Shown here in pieces: positions 7,962 to 16,661 of a stretch of DNA of 64,000 bases. Location of the stretch: positions 62,001 to 126,000 of the forward strand of contig JAFSFB010000005.1 of assembly GCA_017435385.1 (NCBI GenBank). The letters run 5' to 3'. This DNA is from Clostridia bacterium. Lineage in GTDB: Bacteria; Bacillota; Clostridia; Oscillospirales; Acutalibacteraceae. Below the pieces are notes generated by a model. It worked only from the letters and a program-made list of their open reading frames with translations. It ran no database searches and was not told the DNA's origin. The translations under genes were made by a program, and so were the position numbers. Position 1 is the first letter of the stretch; each line of letters begins with the position of its first letter.

Positions 7962-9296
7962 ATGAAAAAACATACAGCAGTTGTTGCCGTCATGCTTGTG
8001 CTTTCGCTTGTTTTCAGCGTTGTTGCTTTCGGCGAACCCGGATATGCTTACGGCGAGGATGAGCTTTCGGCATTTGCTCCCAAGTGGAACGAGATTTTCA
8101 CGGATGATACCGTGATCTCTCTTTCTGTCGGTGCCGAGGCAGGCGAAGTGCGTTTTGCATGGCTTTCTTCTGACGGAAAGGATGCGGCTTTCAGAATTTC
8201 GGAAAACAGCGATATGTCAGTAGCAAAGGAAATCCCCGTTGAAACGAGCGATGCCGCAGGCGATTACAAGTCCAACAAGGTCACGGTCGGCGGTCTTGAA
8301 ATCGGGAAAACATACTATTATTCATATACGGAAAAAGACGGCTGGAGCGAGGCGGAGCCGTTTAAGGTTCAGCCCGAGGAAAACTTCACCGTGCTTTTCG
8401 TTTCGGATGCTCAGATAGGCCGTTCGGGAGAAGAAACGCTCGAAGAGGTGCTTATCCGTGACACCTGCGGATGGAACTATACCGTTGAAAAGATGCTCGG
8501 AGAATATCCCGATGCGGCTTTTGCGATCTCTGCAGGCGACCAGTTTCAGTCACCCTACAGCAGAACTCAGATGAAGGCGTATCTTGCTCCCGAGAAGCTC
8601 CGCTCTCTTCCGATGGCGAATACTATCGGCAACCATGACGACGGTGCAACGCTTTACGGAGATATTTTCAACAATCCCAACGAGGTCTTTGAGCTCAATG
8701 CCGACGAGGCGGGAACAGGATACTATTATAAATACGGCGACACGCTTTTCATAACTCTCAACTCGAACAATACTCTTCTTTTTGATACTGCAAGGGTTAT
8801 CAGAAAGGCAGTCAAGGCTCATCCCGATGCAAAGTGGAGAGTTGTGACGATGCATCATAATCCCTATTCCGCAGCCTTTGCCGACGGTGAATATTCGGAG
8901 CACAGACTGCTGTTCTCATCGCTTTTTGACTGCTACGATATCGATCTTGTCCTCAGCGGTCACGACCATCTTTATTCGAGAACCGATATCATGCACGGCG
9001 GAAAGATCTCCGACGGCGAGGGTACGGTCTACGTGCAGTCCTCATCGGCTTCGGGCAGCAACTATGATCCTCTTCCCGAAACGCTTGCATCACATACGGT
9101 TTCGGCATTCGATGTCAGAGTGCCGACCTATACGGCTTTCACATTCACGGATGATGCCATTGTCGGCAAGACCTACCGCACGGATACCGATGCGGTCATC
9201 GATGAGTTTGAAATATCCGACAATGCTTCGGATTCTTCCGCAAACATCTTCAGCGTTGTTTTCTCGCTGCTCAGAACTTTATTTACAATGATATAA
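7962..9296 (+). CDS. Exported calcineurin-like metallophosphoesterase with N-terminal purple-acid-phosphatase type domain
   Basis: The 444-aa protein carries a signal peptide (MKKHTAVVAVMLVLSLVFS...). A fibronectin-like N-terminal domain of purple acid phosphatases follows (about 40-140), then the phosphoesterase core: DAQIG, GDQF, GNHD, MHHNPYS and SGHDHLYSR. These give the dinuclear metal site. An earlier in-frame Met at 7923 is rejected, because GGAGG lies just before the ATG at 7962 and the signal peptide begins there. It is followed 22 bp later by the GH31 gene, probably on one transcript. Confidence 0.9.
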   Translation: MKKHTAVVAVMLVLSLVFSVVAFGEPGYAYGEDELSAFAPKWNEIFTDDTVISLSVGAEAGEVRFAWLSSDGKDAAFRISENSDMSVAKEIPVETSDAAGDYKSNKVTVGGLEIGKTYYYSYTEKDGWSEAEPFKVQPEENFTVLFVSDAQIGRSGEETLEEVLIRDTCGWNYTVEKMLGEYPDAAFAISAGDQFQSPYSRTQMKAYLAPEKLRSLPMANTIGNHDDGATLYGDIFNNPNEVFELNADEAGTGYYYKYGDTLFITLNSNNTLLFDTARVIRKAVKAHPDAKWRVVTMHHNPYSAAFADGEYSEHRLLFSSLFDCYDIDLVLSGHDHLYSRTDIMHGGKISDGEGTVYVQSSSASGSNYDPLPETLASHTVSAFDVRVPTYTAFTFTDDAIVGKTYRTDTDAVIDEFEISDNASDSSANIFSVVFSLLRTLFTMI

Positions 9297-9318
9297 ACGA
9301 CTCGTCAAGGAGATAATT

Positions 9319-11727
9319 ATGGATACTTTTGCAAACAGATTCAAAATCGACTGCTCTCCCGTTGCAGATAAAAGTCAGGTCTGTGTCAACGGCGCAACAA
9401 GGCTGACGGTTATAACTCCCTGCATGCTCAGAGTTGAAAACTCCGAATCGGGTAAAAACGGCGGATTCTGTGATGAACCCACGCAGAGCGTATGGTTCAG
9501 GGATTTCTGCAAATGTGATTTTGAAGTGAAACAGTCAAACGGCATCGTTGAGATCAAAACCGAAAAAGTCACATTTGTTTATTCTCTTAAAGCCAAAAAA
9601 ATGGAGAAGATCATTCTTGCCGACGGCAGGACTGTGAAGAATTTCAGATCGGGCAACCTCAAGGGCACGAGCCGTACTCTTGATATTACCGCCATTGACA
9701 GAGTCGGCGACGGTGTATGCTCAAGAAACGGCGTTGCCGTTCTTGATGACAGCAACACTCTCGCCATCAAGCCCGACGGGCGCATTCTTCCCAAAGATAA
9801 TCGGGAAACCGACGAATATTATTTCGCCTACGGAAACGATTATATCGGCGCAACAACCGATTTATATAAGCTCACGGGCAAGGTTCCGCTCATTCCGAGA
9901 TATGCCCTTTCAAACTGGTGGAGCAGATATAAGGATTATTCACAGGATGAATATTTAACCCTGATGGACAGGTTCAAGGAAGAGGAGATCCCCATCACCG
10001 TTGCAACGGTCGACATGGACTGGCATTGGGTTAAAATCAAGGAGAAATTCGGTAAGGACTGCCACCGCATGCGTAAGCACCTGAATTTCATGGAGTATGT
10101 TTACGATATCTGGTCAAAGGGCTGGACGGGCTACAGCTTCAACACCGAGCTTTTCCCCGATCCCGCAGGCTTCCTCAAAAAGCTCAAGGATGATAATTAT
10201 AAGGTTACCTTCAACATTCATCCCTCGATGGGCGTTCGCTGGTTTGAGGATCAGTATGAGGAAATGTGCGAAGCGATGGGGCAGGATCCAAAAACAAAAG
10301 AGCCCGTTGCTTTTGACATAACGGACAAGAAATTCACCGAGAAATATTTCGATATTCTTCATCATCCCTTTGAAAAAATGGGTGTTGACTTCTGGTGGAT
10401 CGACTGGCAGCAGGGCAAGAACACCTCTGTCAAGGGTCTCGATCCGCTCTGGGCACTCAACCACTATCATTTCCTTGACAATGCCAAGGATAACCACAGA
10501 CCGCTGATCCTCTCACGCTTCTGCGGAGCAGGCAGCCAGAGATATCCCCTCGGCTTCAGCGGCGATACGACACAGACATGGAAGAGCCTCGATTATCAGC
10601 CCGGCTACACCGCAACCGCCTCAAACATAGCCTACCCATGGTGGAGCCATGATATCGGCGGACATTGCATGGGCAAAAAGGACGATGAGCTTTATCTGCG
10701 CTGGGTTCAGCTCGGAGTTTTCAGCCCCGTCATGCGTCTGCATTCAACCAACAACGAGTTCATGGGCAAGGAGCCGTGGAATTACAGCGGCTCGGTCGAG
10801 AGGATCGCAAAGAATGCTCTTCGCCTCAGACATAAGCTTCTGCCCTATATCTATACGATGAATTACCGCACCCATACCGAGTGCAGAGCGATATGCGAGC
10901 CGATGTATTATGCTTATCCCGAGGATGAAAACGCATATAAGTGCAGGAACGAATTTTTCTTCGGTACGGAGCTTATCGCCGCCCCGATAACCGAGCATAC
11001 CTCGAAGAAAACGAACCTTGCAGGCGTTAATGTTTGGCTTCCCGAGGGAAGATATACCGATATTTTCACGGGCAGGATCTACAGCGGCAACGGCTTCGTC
11101 AAGATGTTCCGTGATATGGAGAATATCCCCGTTCTTGCGAAAGAGGGTGCGATTATCCCCATGAGTGCAAACGACAGAACGAACGACTGCTCGAACCCCG
11201 AGAAGCTCGAGGTCATGATTTACAGAGGCAACAACACCTTCATTCTTTACGAGGATGACGGCGAAACGCTTTCATATCAGAACGGCGAATATCTCAAAAC
11301 GGCATTCACCGTTGCCGAAAGCGGAAAGACCGTTTCGTTCAGAATCGCAAAAGCGGAGGGTACGGCTGCGGTTGCTCCCGAAATCAGAACATATATCCTG
11401 AAATTCAAAGATATCATCGGCGCATCGGCAAAGGTTACCGTTGACGGCGAAGAGAAAGAAGCCGAGGTCGGAACCGTTGACGGAACGCTTGAAATAACCG
11501 TTTCTGCGAAGCCCGATGCAGTCATTGAGATCGATCTTGACAACTGCGTTTATCTCACAAACAAAGACGAAAAACAGCTCATCATCAACACGGTTGCGAA
11601 ATTCCAGATGGGCAACGATCTGAAGGGAATGCTCTTTACGGGTCTTCTCAAAAACGTAAAGAAGTTGCCGAAGGTCAGAAAAGAATTCAGAGAGCCCGTC
11701 GAAGAAATATTAAAACTTCACAGATAA
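9319..11727 (+). CDS. Glycoside hydrolase family 31 (alpha-glucosidase/alpha-xylosidase type)
   Basis: The 802-aa protein has the GH31 core. The nucleophile region WWIDWQQG places Asp362, and FSGDTTQTW places the acid/base Asp416. DMDWHW near residue 231 and FRDMENIPVLAKEGAIIP in the C-terminal beta domain also fit. There is no signal peptide, so it is probably cytoplasmic and acts on imported oligosaccharides. The ATG at 9319 has AAGGAG upstream. The specificity (glucose, xylose or sulfoquinovose) cannot be told from what is visible. Confidence 0.93.
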   Translation: MDTFANRFKIDCSPVADKSQVCVNGATRLTVITPCMLRVENSESGKNGGFCDEPTQSVWFRDFCKCDFEVKQSNGIVEIKTEKVTFVYSLKAKKMEKIILADGRTVKNFRSGNLKGTSRTLDITAIDRVGDGVCSRNGVAVLDDSNTLAIKPDGRILPKDNRETDEYYFAYGNDYIGATTDLYKLTGKVPLIPRYALSNWWSRYKDYSQDEYLTLMDRFKEEEIPITVATVDMDWHWVKIKEKFGKDCHRMRKHLNFMEYVYDIWSKGWTGYSFNTELFPDPAGFLKKLKDDNYKVTFNIHPSMGVRWFEDQYEEMCEAMGQDPKTKEPVAFDITDKKFTEKYFDILHHPFEKMGVDFWWIDWQQGKNTSVKGLDPLWALNHYHFLDNAKDNHRPLILSRFCGAGSQRYPLGFSGDTTQTWKSLDYQPGYTATASNIAYPWWSHDIGGHCMGKKDDELYLRWVQLGVFSPVMRLHSTNNEFMGKEPWNYSGSVERIAKNALRLRHKLLPYIYTMNYRTHTECRAICEPMYYAYPEDENAYKCRNEFFFGTELIAAPITEHTSKKTNLAGVNVWLPEGRYTDIFTGRIYSGNGFVKMFRDMENIPVLAKEGAIIPMSANDRTNDCSNPEKLEVMIYRGNNTFILYEDDGETLSYQNGEYLKTAFTVAESGKTVSFRIAKAEGTAAVAPEIRTYILKFKDIIGASAKVTVDGEEKEAEVGTVDGTLEITVSAKPDAVIEIDLDNCVYLTNKDEKQLIINTVAKFQMGNDLKGMLFTGLLKNVKKLPKVRKEFREPVEEILKLHR

Positions 11728-11732
11728 AAGAA

Positions 11733-11769
11733 AACCGAGCATCAGCAATGATGCTCGGTTAATTTTTTT
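11733..11769. terminator. Bidirectional terminator between GH31 and the Gfo/Idh gene
   Basis: A perfect 12-bp stem (AACCGAGCATCA / TGATGCTCGGTT, 11733-11760) with loop gcaa. T-rich tracts follow it on both strands, serving the convergent GH31 (plus) and oxidoreductase (minus) genes. Confidence 0.9.
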
Positions 11770-12712
11770 ATAAGTTGTTAAGTATTTTCAGAACGCAGGA
11801 AAGCTCTTCGGGCTTGACCTTGTCAACGGGCTTGTTGTTTTCAACGCAGTCTGCGAAATAGATTAGCTCGTTTGCATATGCATCGCTCTTGGGCAGGTTG
11901 ATGCTGCCCGTGTCGCCCGTTGCCTCCTGCGAGAGGTCGATCACGGTGTCGTCACGACGGTAAATGATCATTTTGCCTTTTTCGTTGGTAACGACCGCAT
12001 CCTCAAACTGGAATCTGAATTCAGCGGCAAAGGGATATGAGGTTGCGTACCACGATGCCTCGGAGTTTATTGAAAAATCGCCGAAATTATAGCAAAGACT
12101 GATATAGTCCTGGTCGGGGCGTTTTGAACGGAACTGATACATGACCTCGGGAGCACCGAAGGCATAAACCATAAAATCGAGGTCATGGATATGAAGATCA
12201 AAGGGGACAAGACCGCTGCGTTTTTCGTCCGTCATCCAGCCGTCCCAGCTCCATTTCGGGATACCGCCGAGGCGGATCATTGTGCCCGAGAGAAGCTTGC
12301 CGTATCTTTTGCTGTCATAGATCTCCTTGAGAAGCTCATATTCGGGCCAGAATCTGAGGACCTGAGCAACCATGAATTTAACGCCGTTCTTTTCGGCAGT
12401 CGAATAAACTCTGTCAACATCCTCTTCTTTGAGGGAGATCGGTTTTTCCGTGATAACATTGATTCCCTTTTCCATAGCCCTGACCGCAAAATCCGCATGC
12501 AGATATGTGGGCAGACAGATATCGAGAATGTCAAGCTCTTCGTTTGCGAGCATTTCGTCAAAATCCGTGTAGCAGCGTTTGCCGCTGTATTTTTCCATTC
12601 TTTCGGGGCGGATGTCGCAAAGAGCAACAAGCTCTGCGTTTTCCATTTCTTCCCATGCGGGGATATGAGCGCCGCTGATTCCGCCGACGCCGACAAGACC
12701 GACTTTAAGCAT
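11768..12712 (-). CDS. Gfo/Idh/MocA-family NAD(P)-dependent oxidoreductase
   Basis: The 314-aa protein has an N-terminal Rossmann fold (GLVGVGGISGAHIPAWEE at residues 5-22). The family's cofactor/substrate motif EKPIS lies near residue 90, and a C-terminal substrate domain has DLHIHDLDF, with the conserved catalytic-region His. These enzymes oxidise or reduce sugars, inositols or glycoside hydroxyls. The location among glycosidases suggests sugar metabolism. AAAGGAGG precedes the ATG at 12712. Confidence 0.9.
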   Translation of the reverse strand: MLKVGLVGVGGISGAHIPAWEEMENAELVALCDIRPERMEKYSGKRCYTDFDEMLANEELDILDICLPTYLHADFAVRAMEKGINVITEKPISLKEEDVDRVYSTAEKNGVKFMVAQVLRFWPEYELLKEIYDSKRYGKLLSGTMIRLGGIPKWSWDGWMTDEKRSGLVPFDLHIHDLDFMVYAFGAPEVMYQFRSKRPDQDYISLCYNFGDFSINSEASWYATSYPFAAEFRFQFEDAVVTNEKGKMIIYRRDDTVIDLSQEATGDTGSINLPKSDAYANELIYFADCVENNKPVDKVKPEELSCVLKILNNL

Positions 12713-12923
12713 AAAGATGTCCTCCTTTGAATCTTACAAAAATCATTTTATCACTTCGCATTAAAAAATCAAGACAAAAAGAAAAATAACCCGAATATTA
12801 TGAAACAATTAACGCTTTTCTAAAAATATTAAGACAAAGTTTAAGAAATTTACGAAAAGCATTAAGATTTGAAAAAGAAAGTTTTAAGAAATCTAAGCGT
12901 TATCTAAGATTTGCAAAAAGGCA

Positions 12924-12952
12924 TTGAACGGCAGAAGAACACGGGATAAAAT
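12924..12952 (+). promoter_or_regulatory. Sigma-A type promoter for the 13007 gene
   Basis: TTGAAC (12924-12929), 17-bp spacer, TAAAAT (12947-12952). It is 55 bp upstream of the ATG at 13007. The upstream 12740-12920 stretch is AT-rich with repeated TTAAGA/CTAAG words and holds no gene. Confidence 0.7.
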
Positions 12953-13006
12953 CAAATTGAAAACGGCGGGGGACAAAAACTGCGCCGTAAAAGGAGGACT
13001 GAATAA

Positions 13007-13954
13007 ATGAAGATCAAAAAATTAATTTCGCTTATTCTCTGTGCCGTGCTTGCTGCGGCAGTAATTCCGATGCAGGCGTTTGCGGAAAGCGAACGCAAAG
13101 CCGTTGATTCGGGCTTTTGCGGTGCGCAGGGAGAAAATCTGAGCTGGATTCTCTATGATGACGGCGAGCTCGTTATCAGCGGAGAGGGACCCATGGCAAG
13201 CTACAGCATCGGAAGCAGCACCAATCAGCCCGGCTGGTACAAGTATTATGACATGATCGATGTTATAACTCTTGAAGAAGGAGTCACGATCATCGGCAGC
13301 AACGCATTTTTCTCAGGCAGCAAGGATATGGGATATAAGCCCGTTTCGTATTACAGAATCAATCTTCCGAAGAGTCTTAAAAGTATATACGGATCAGACA
13401 CCTTTGACGATAACAGAATAGCGGGCCGCCATCTCGCATTCTGCTATGCGGGCACGGAAGAGGAGTGGAAGGCTATTTTCGGAGAGCCCTCACCCGACAG
13501 ATATTCGGCGATATATTACAACGGTGAAGAGCCCGAAACCTTCTGCGAATTGGTTGAAACTTACGGCGAGATTGATGTTGTAACCCATTACTATGCCGAA
13601 AACCCCGAGGCGGAAAAGATAGAATGGTACACGATCAACAGAGGCGAATCGACGAAAGTCGGCGAAACTCCCGCAAGGCATTATGAGATAGTGGAGCTTG
13701 AGATCCCCGATTACAGAAGGGGAGAGGTCTATCTTCAGGCAAAGATCGTTGATGCTCAGGGCGAGGTTATCGTTTCGTCGCAGGAGCTTTATATCGGCAA
13801 AAACCCGACGGTTTTTGACAGAATAAAGGCATATTTTCAGCAGGTCGGAGCTTATTTTCAGATCATCGGTTTCTATGCATACGTTATATTGCATCTGATT
13901 CCTCATCTGTGGATAATTATTCCCGAGCTTATAAAAATAAGGCTTGGAAGATAA
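13007..13954 (+). CDS. Exported protein with BspA-like leucine-rich repeat remnant and C-terminal membrane segment
   Basis: The 315-aa protein has a signal peptide (MKIKKLISLILCAVLAAAV, AFA cleavage). A domain typical of BspA-like clostridial surface proteins follows (CGAQGENLSWILYDDGELVI, then an LRR-like VITLEEGVTIIGSNAF). A short Ig-like part ends with KIVDAQGEVIVSSQELYIG, and a C-terminal hydrophobic helix precedes basic residues. The final module closely parallels the 16016 protein (KIVDSDGNVIASDETL plus helix). It is probably a cell-surface protein of unknown role. The start has an AAAGGAGG site. Confidence 0.75.
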   Translation: MKIKKLISLILCAVLAAAVIPMQAFAESERKAVDSGFCGAQGENLSWILYDDGELVISGEGPMASYSIGSSTNQPGWYKYYDMIDVITLEEGVTIIGSNAFFSGSKDMGYKPVSYYRINLPKSLKSIYGSDTFDDNRIAGRHLAFCYAGTEEEWKAIFGEPSPDRYSAIYYNGEEPETFCELVETYGEIDVVTHYYAENPEAEKIEWYTINRGESTKVGETPARHYEIVELEIPDYRRGEVYLQAKIVDAQGEVIVSSQELYIGKNPTVFDRIKAYFQQVGAYFQIIGFYAYVILHLIPHLWIIIPELIKIRLGR

Positions 13955-13965
13955 CAGGCTGATTT

Positions 13966-14190
13966 TTATATGAAAATATCGTCGAATTCTACAGCGAGGA
14001 TTTCTTTTATCAGCTTGATCTCATCAGGATAAAGGTGTCTTTGGCCGACCTCGATCTTGGCAAGAGCACTTCTTGTTATGTCGCAGCCGCTGACCTGAAG
14101 CCTTGCAGACAGCTGCTCCTGAGTCAGTTTTGATTTTTCCCGCAGCTCCCTTATTCTGCCGCCAATCTTTTTTTCATATTCGTGATTCAT
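13966..14190 (-). CDS. Small XRE-family transcriptional regulator
   Basis: The 74-aa protein is a single helix-turn-helix domain (GRIRELREKSKLTQEQLSAR, then CDITRSALAKIEVGQRHLYP). It is divergent from the M28-like peptidase operon; the 135-bp gap holds a strong promoter and two matching palindromes that are its likely operators. It belongs to the same small HTH subfamily as the protein at 40872 (GCDIxRxxYAKxExG). An AAAGGAC site precedes the ATG. Confidence 0.88.
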   Translation of the reverse strand: MNHEYEKKIGGRIRELREKSKLTQEQLSARLQVSGCDITRSALAKIEVGQRHLYPDEIKLIKEILAVEFDDIFI

Positions 14191-14203
14191 ATAATGTCCT
14201 TTC

Positions 14204-14283
14204 TTTGCACCCGAATAGGCGCAAAACTCATTGACATTATTTTATGTGAATGATAGAATGGAATTGCACCTATATAGGTGCAA
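14204..14283 (+). promoter_or_regulatory. Operator-promoter-operator control region
   Basis: A near-consensus promoter TTGACA (14231-14236), 17 bp, TAGAAT (14254-14259) points to the peptidase operon. A perfect 20-bp palindrome (TTGCACC...GGTGCAA, 14264-14283) covers the expected start site. An imperfect copy of the same word (TTTGCACC...GGCGCAAA, 14204-14225) lies just upstream of the -35 box. The centres are 59 bp apart. The arrangement suits repression by the divergent XRE protein and its self-control. Confidence 0.8.
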
Positions 14284-14325
14284 AAACGGCAAATGAAAAA
14301 ATTTAGTCAAAGGAAAGTGGTAAAT

Positions 14326-15810
14326 ATGGATTTCAGAATAAGCAAAGAAGAAATGCTCGAGGGAATGCACAAAATGAATTCCTTCGGCACAAGGCTTACG
14401 GGCAGCAGGGGACACACCGATTTCATTAATTGGCTCAAAGCCGAGATCGGCGGAATGGACATTCCCGTTTTCAGCGATCCGTTTTATTTCAGACGGTGGG
14501 AAGAAAAACGCTCGTCAATCGAAATCATTGACGGAAACGAGAGAATCAGCATTCCCGTTTCATCGGCTTATCCCTATTCGGGCGAAACCTCACCCGACGG
14601 AATAACAGAGGAACTGGTTTATGTGAAAAGTCCTGCGGATATTCCGAAAACCAAGGGCAAAATTGCGGTTTTTGAAATCGCAAACGTAAACTTTCTGCCA
14701 AGCGAGATTGCTTTCGACAAGAGAACGAGCTATCCCGAGGATGTCGTTCTCGAAAAGAAATATGAAGGTCCCGTCATAACAAGCTTCGTTCAATGCTTTT
14801 ACGGCATTCTCTCAAAAATCACAAAAGCGAAGGCGGTCATTCTCATCTGGAAGGGCTTGCATGATGACTGCATAAAAGGGCAGTATCTTTCGTTCATCAT
14901 GGGCTATCAGAATATTCCGATGCTCTGGGTCAACGAAACTGACGGCAAAAAAGTAACCGAAGCGGCAAGGGCTCATAAAAAAGCGAGATTTGTTCTCGAA
15001 GCGGAAATCGAAGAAAACGCCTTCACGGAGAGCTTTTATTGCATTCTCAGAGGCAAAAATGAAAAAGAAACCGTCATCGTCAACACTCATACCGACGGAA
15101 CAAACTGCGTTGAGGAAAACGGACCGATCGCTCTTTTGCAGCTCATGAAAAACATGAAGGATAAAGAGCTTGAAAGAACGCATATTTTCGTTTTTACAAC
15201 GGGACATTTCCGCCTGCCCCATTTTCAGGATATAAGAACGGGAGCGTTTCAGTCGGGCTCTCGCTGGCTTGCCATGCACCGTGATTTATGGGACGGCAAG
15301 GGTGAGCATTTCAAATGCGTGGCAAATCTCACTCTCGAGCATATGGGATGCAGGGAATGGCGTGATGTTGACGGCGAATATAAGTATACGGATAAGCCCG
15401 AGGTCGAGCTTGTCTATACGGGCAACGATTTCGTTGACAGGCTTTATATCGATACGGTCAGAGAGAGAAAGACCGTAAGAACAATGACTCTCAGAGGTCA
15501 TAATGCTCTGCATTTCGGAGAGGGACAGAATTTCTTTACGATGCGGATTCCCGAGATAAGTCTTGTTCCCGCACCGTATTATCTCTGCGTTGTGAGCGAC
15601 ACTCATGAAATGGAGAAATTCGATATTGACCTCATGACCGAGCAGACCGAAACCTTTGCAAGGCTGATCGACAAAATCGAAAAAATATCTGCCTCTTCCC
15701 TCGGCAGGAGCGATTTCTATTCGCTTCTGAAGGCGAAAAGCGTTTCGGGCGGCAGAGATTTCAGCCTCAGTGGTCTTGCGGGTCTGATATCGGATAAGAT
15801 CAGAAAATAA
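14326..15810 (+). CDS. M28-family-like metallopeptidase
   Basis: The 494-aa protein resembles M28 aminopeptidases. It has an N-terminal part, a PA-like inserted region, then VNTHTDGTNCVEENGP (metal-binding His and Asp, plus a Glu), NLTLEHMGC (catalytic-region Glu) and a late DTHEMEKFD His. M28 enzymes carry two zinc ions. No signal peptide is present. Of several in-frame starts, the ATG at 14326 is chosen because AAAGGAAAG lies 8 bases upstream; a GTG at 14278 would lie inside the operator. It leads an operon with 15825 and 16016. Confidence 0.72.
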   Translation: MDFRISKEEMLEGMHKMNSFGTRLTGSRGHTDFINWLKAEIGGMDIPVFSDPFYFRRWEEKRSSIEIIDGNERISIPVSSAYPYSGETSPDGITEELVYVKSPADIPKTKGKIAVFEIANVNFLPSEIAFDKRTSYPEDVVLEKKYEGPVITSFVQCFYGILSKITKAKAVILIWKGLHDDCIKGQYLSFIMGYQNIPMLWVNETDGKKVTEAARAHKKARFVLEAEIEENAFTESFYCILRGKNEKETVIVNTHTDGTNCVEENGPIALLQLMKNMKDKELERTHIFVFTTGHFRLPHFQDIRTGAFQSGSRWLAMHRDLWDGKGEHFKCVANLTLEHMGCREWRDVDGEYKYTDKPEVELVYTGNDFVDRLYIDTVRERKTVRTMTLRGHNALHFGEGQNFFTMRIPEISLVPAPYYLCVVSDTHEMEKFDIDLMTEQTETFARLIDKIEKISASSLGRSDFYSLLKAKSVSGGRDFSLSGLAGLISDKIRK

Positions 15811-15824
15811 CAGGAGGAATCAAT

Positions 15825-15977
15825 ATGTTTTACGGACCGTTTTTACCCATTATGCCGATTTTGTTTTTGCTCGAATATCTGCCTCAACCGATCGGAGAAC
15901 CGATTCAGGCGGTGATCCTCGGCGGAGCGTACAAGATACTTGAGGTGATAAGCGGATTGATTTCATTTATCTTTTAG
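15825..15977 (+). CDS. 50-aa hydrophobic small protein
   Basis: A short frame, 14 bp after the peptidase stop, with a perfect AGGAGG site 8 bases before the ATG. The product (starting MFYGPFLPIMPILFLLEYLP) is almost wholly hydrophobic, with two likely membrane-associated segments broken by a Pro/Gly stretch. It is probably a small membrane protein encoded between the peptidase and a surface protein. No family is recognised. Confidence 0.6.
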   Translation: MFYGPFLPIMPILFLLEYLPQPIGEPIQAVILGGAYKILEVISGLISFIF

Positions 15978-16015
15978 GATCATAACGCTTTTATCGGTTA
16001 AAAGGAGGGCGAAAG

Positions 16016-16558
16016 ATGAAATTCAAACGGACTTTATCGGTCATCATGTGCTTTGCAATGCTTCTCACGGCTGTACCGCTGACGGCATTTGCGAAGGACG
16101 AAGCATATGTTAAGATCAAGTTCAGAGATACAAAAAACCAAAGCATTCTTCTCGGTGAAACAGAAGAAGTTTATATCGAATGCAGCACAGGCGGACTGAG
16201 CGATTATGAAATCGTCTGGGAAATGTCAAACGAGAAGCTCGGCAAGATCGAGTCTGCAACGGATGAACCGAGCTGGCATGTTACGAGAGTAAACATTACC
16301 GGCACGACATTGGGATATTTTACTCTCACGGTAAAAATCGTTGATTCCGACGGGAATGTGATCGCATCCGATGAAACTCTTGTGTGGACCGTTGAGCCGG
16401 ATAACAGAACATTCGGAAAAAAGATCGAGGATTTCTTTATGCGTGCAGGCTTTACCTCGTGGTTTACATTTATGTTTATAATTCTTCCGATTATCAGCAC
16501 TCCCGTTACGCTGCCGATAAACATTTATCATTTTATCAGGAACAGATTTTTCGGATAA
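16016..16558 (+). CDS. Exported Ig-like-fold protein with C-terminal membrane helix
   Basis: The 180-aa protein has a signal peptide (cleavage after AFA near residue 26) and a beta-sandwich Ig-like region (about 40-130). A C-terminal hydrophobic helix is followed by a basic tail. Its last 75 residues match the plan of the 13007 protein. It lies 38 bp after the 50-aa gene with an AGGAGG site, so it is third in the peptidase operon. It is probably a surface-attached protein; the ligand is unknown. Confidence 0.7.
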   Translation: MKFKRTLSVIMCFAMLLTAVPLTAFAKDEAYVKIKFRDTKNQSILLGETEEVYIECSTGGLSDYEIVWEMSNEKLGKIESATDEPSWHVTRVNITGTTLGYFTLTVKIVDSDGNVIASDETLVWTVEPDNRTFGKKIEDFFMRAGFTSWFTFMFIILPIISTPVTLPINIYHFIRNRFFG

Positions 16559-16618
16559 ACGGATGTTTTAATTTGTTAAAAACGGATTTTTTCAAATTTC
16601 CGTTTCTCCCCTAAAACC

Positions 16619-16656
16619 GCACCCCCGCCGTTTTCGGCAGGGGTGCATTCTTTTTG
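16619..16656 (+). terminator. Terminator of the peptidase/surface-protein operon
   Basis: GCACCCC(c)GCC / GGC(a)GGGGTGC hairpin at 16619-16646, followed by ATTCTTTTTG. It lies 60 bp after the 16016 gene. Confidence 0.85.
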
Positions 16657-16661
16657 TTTGT

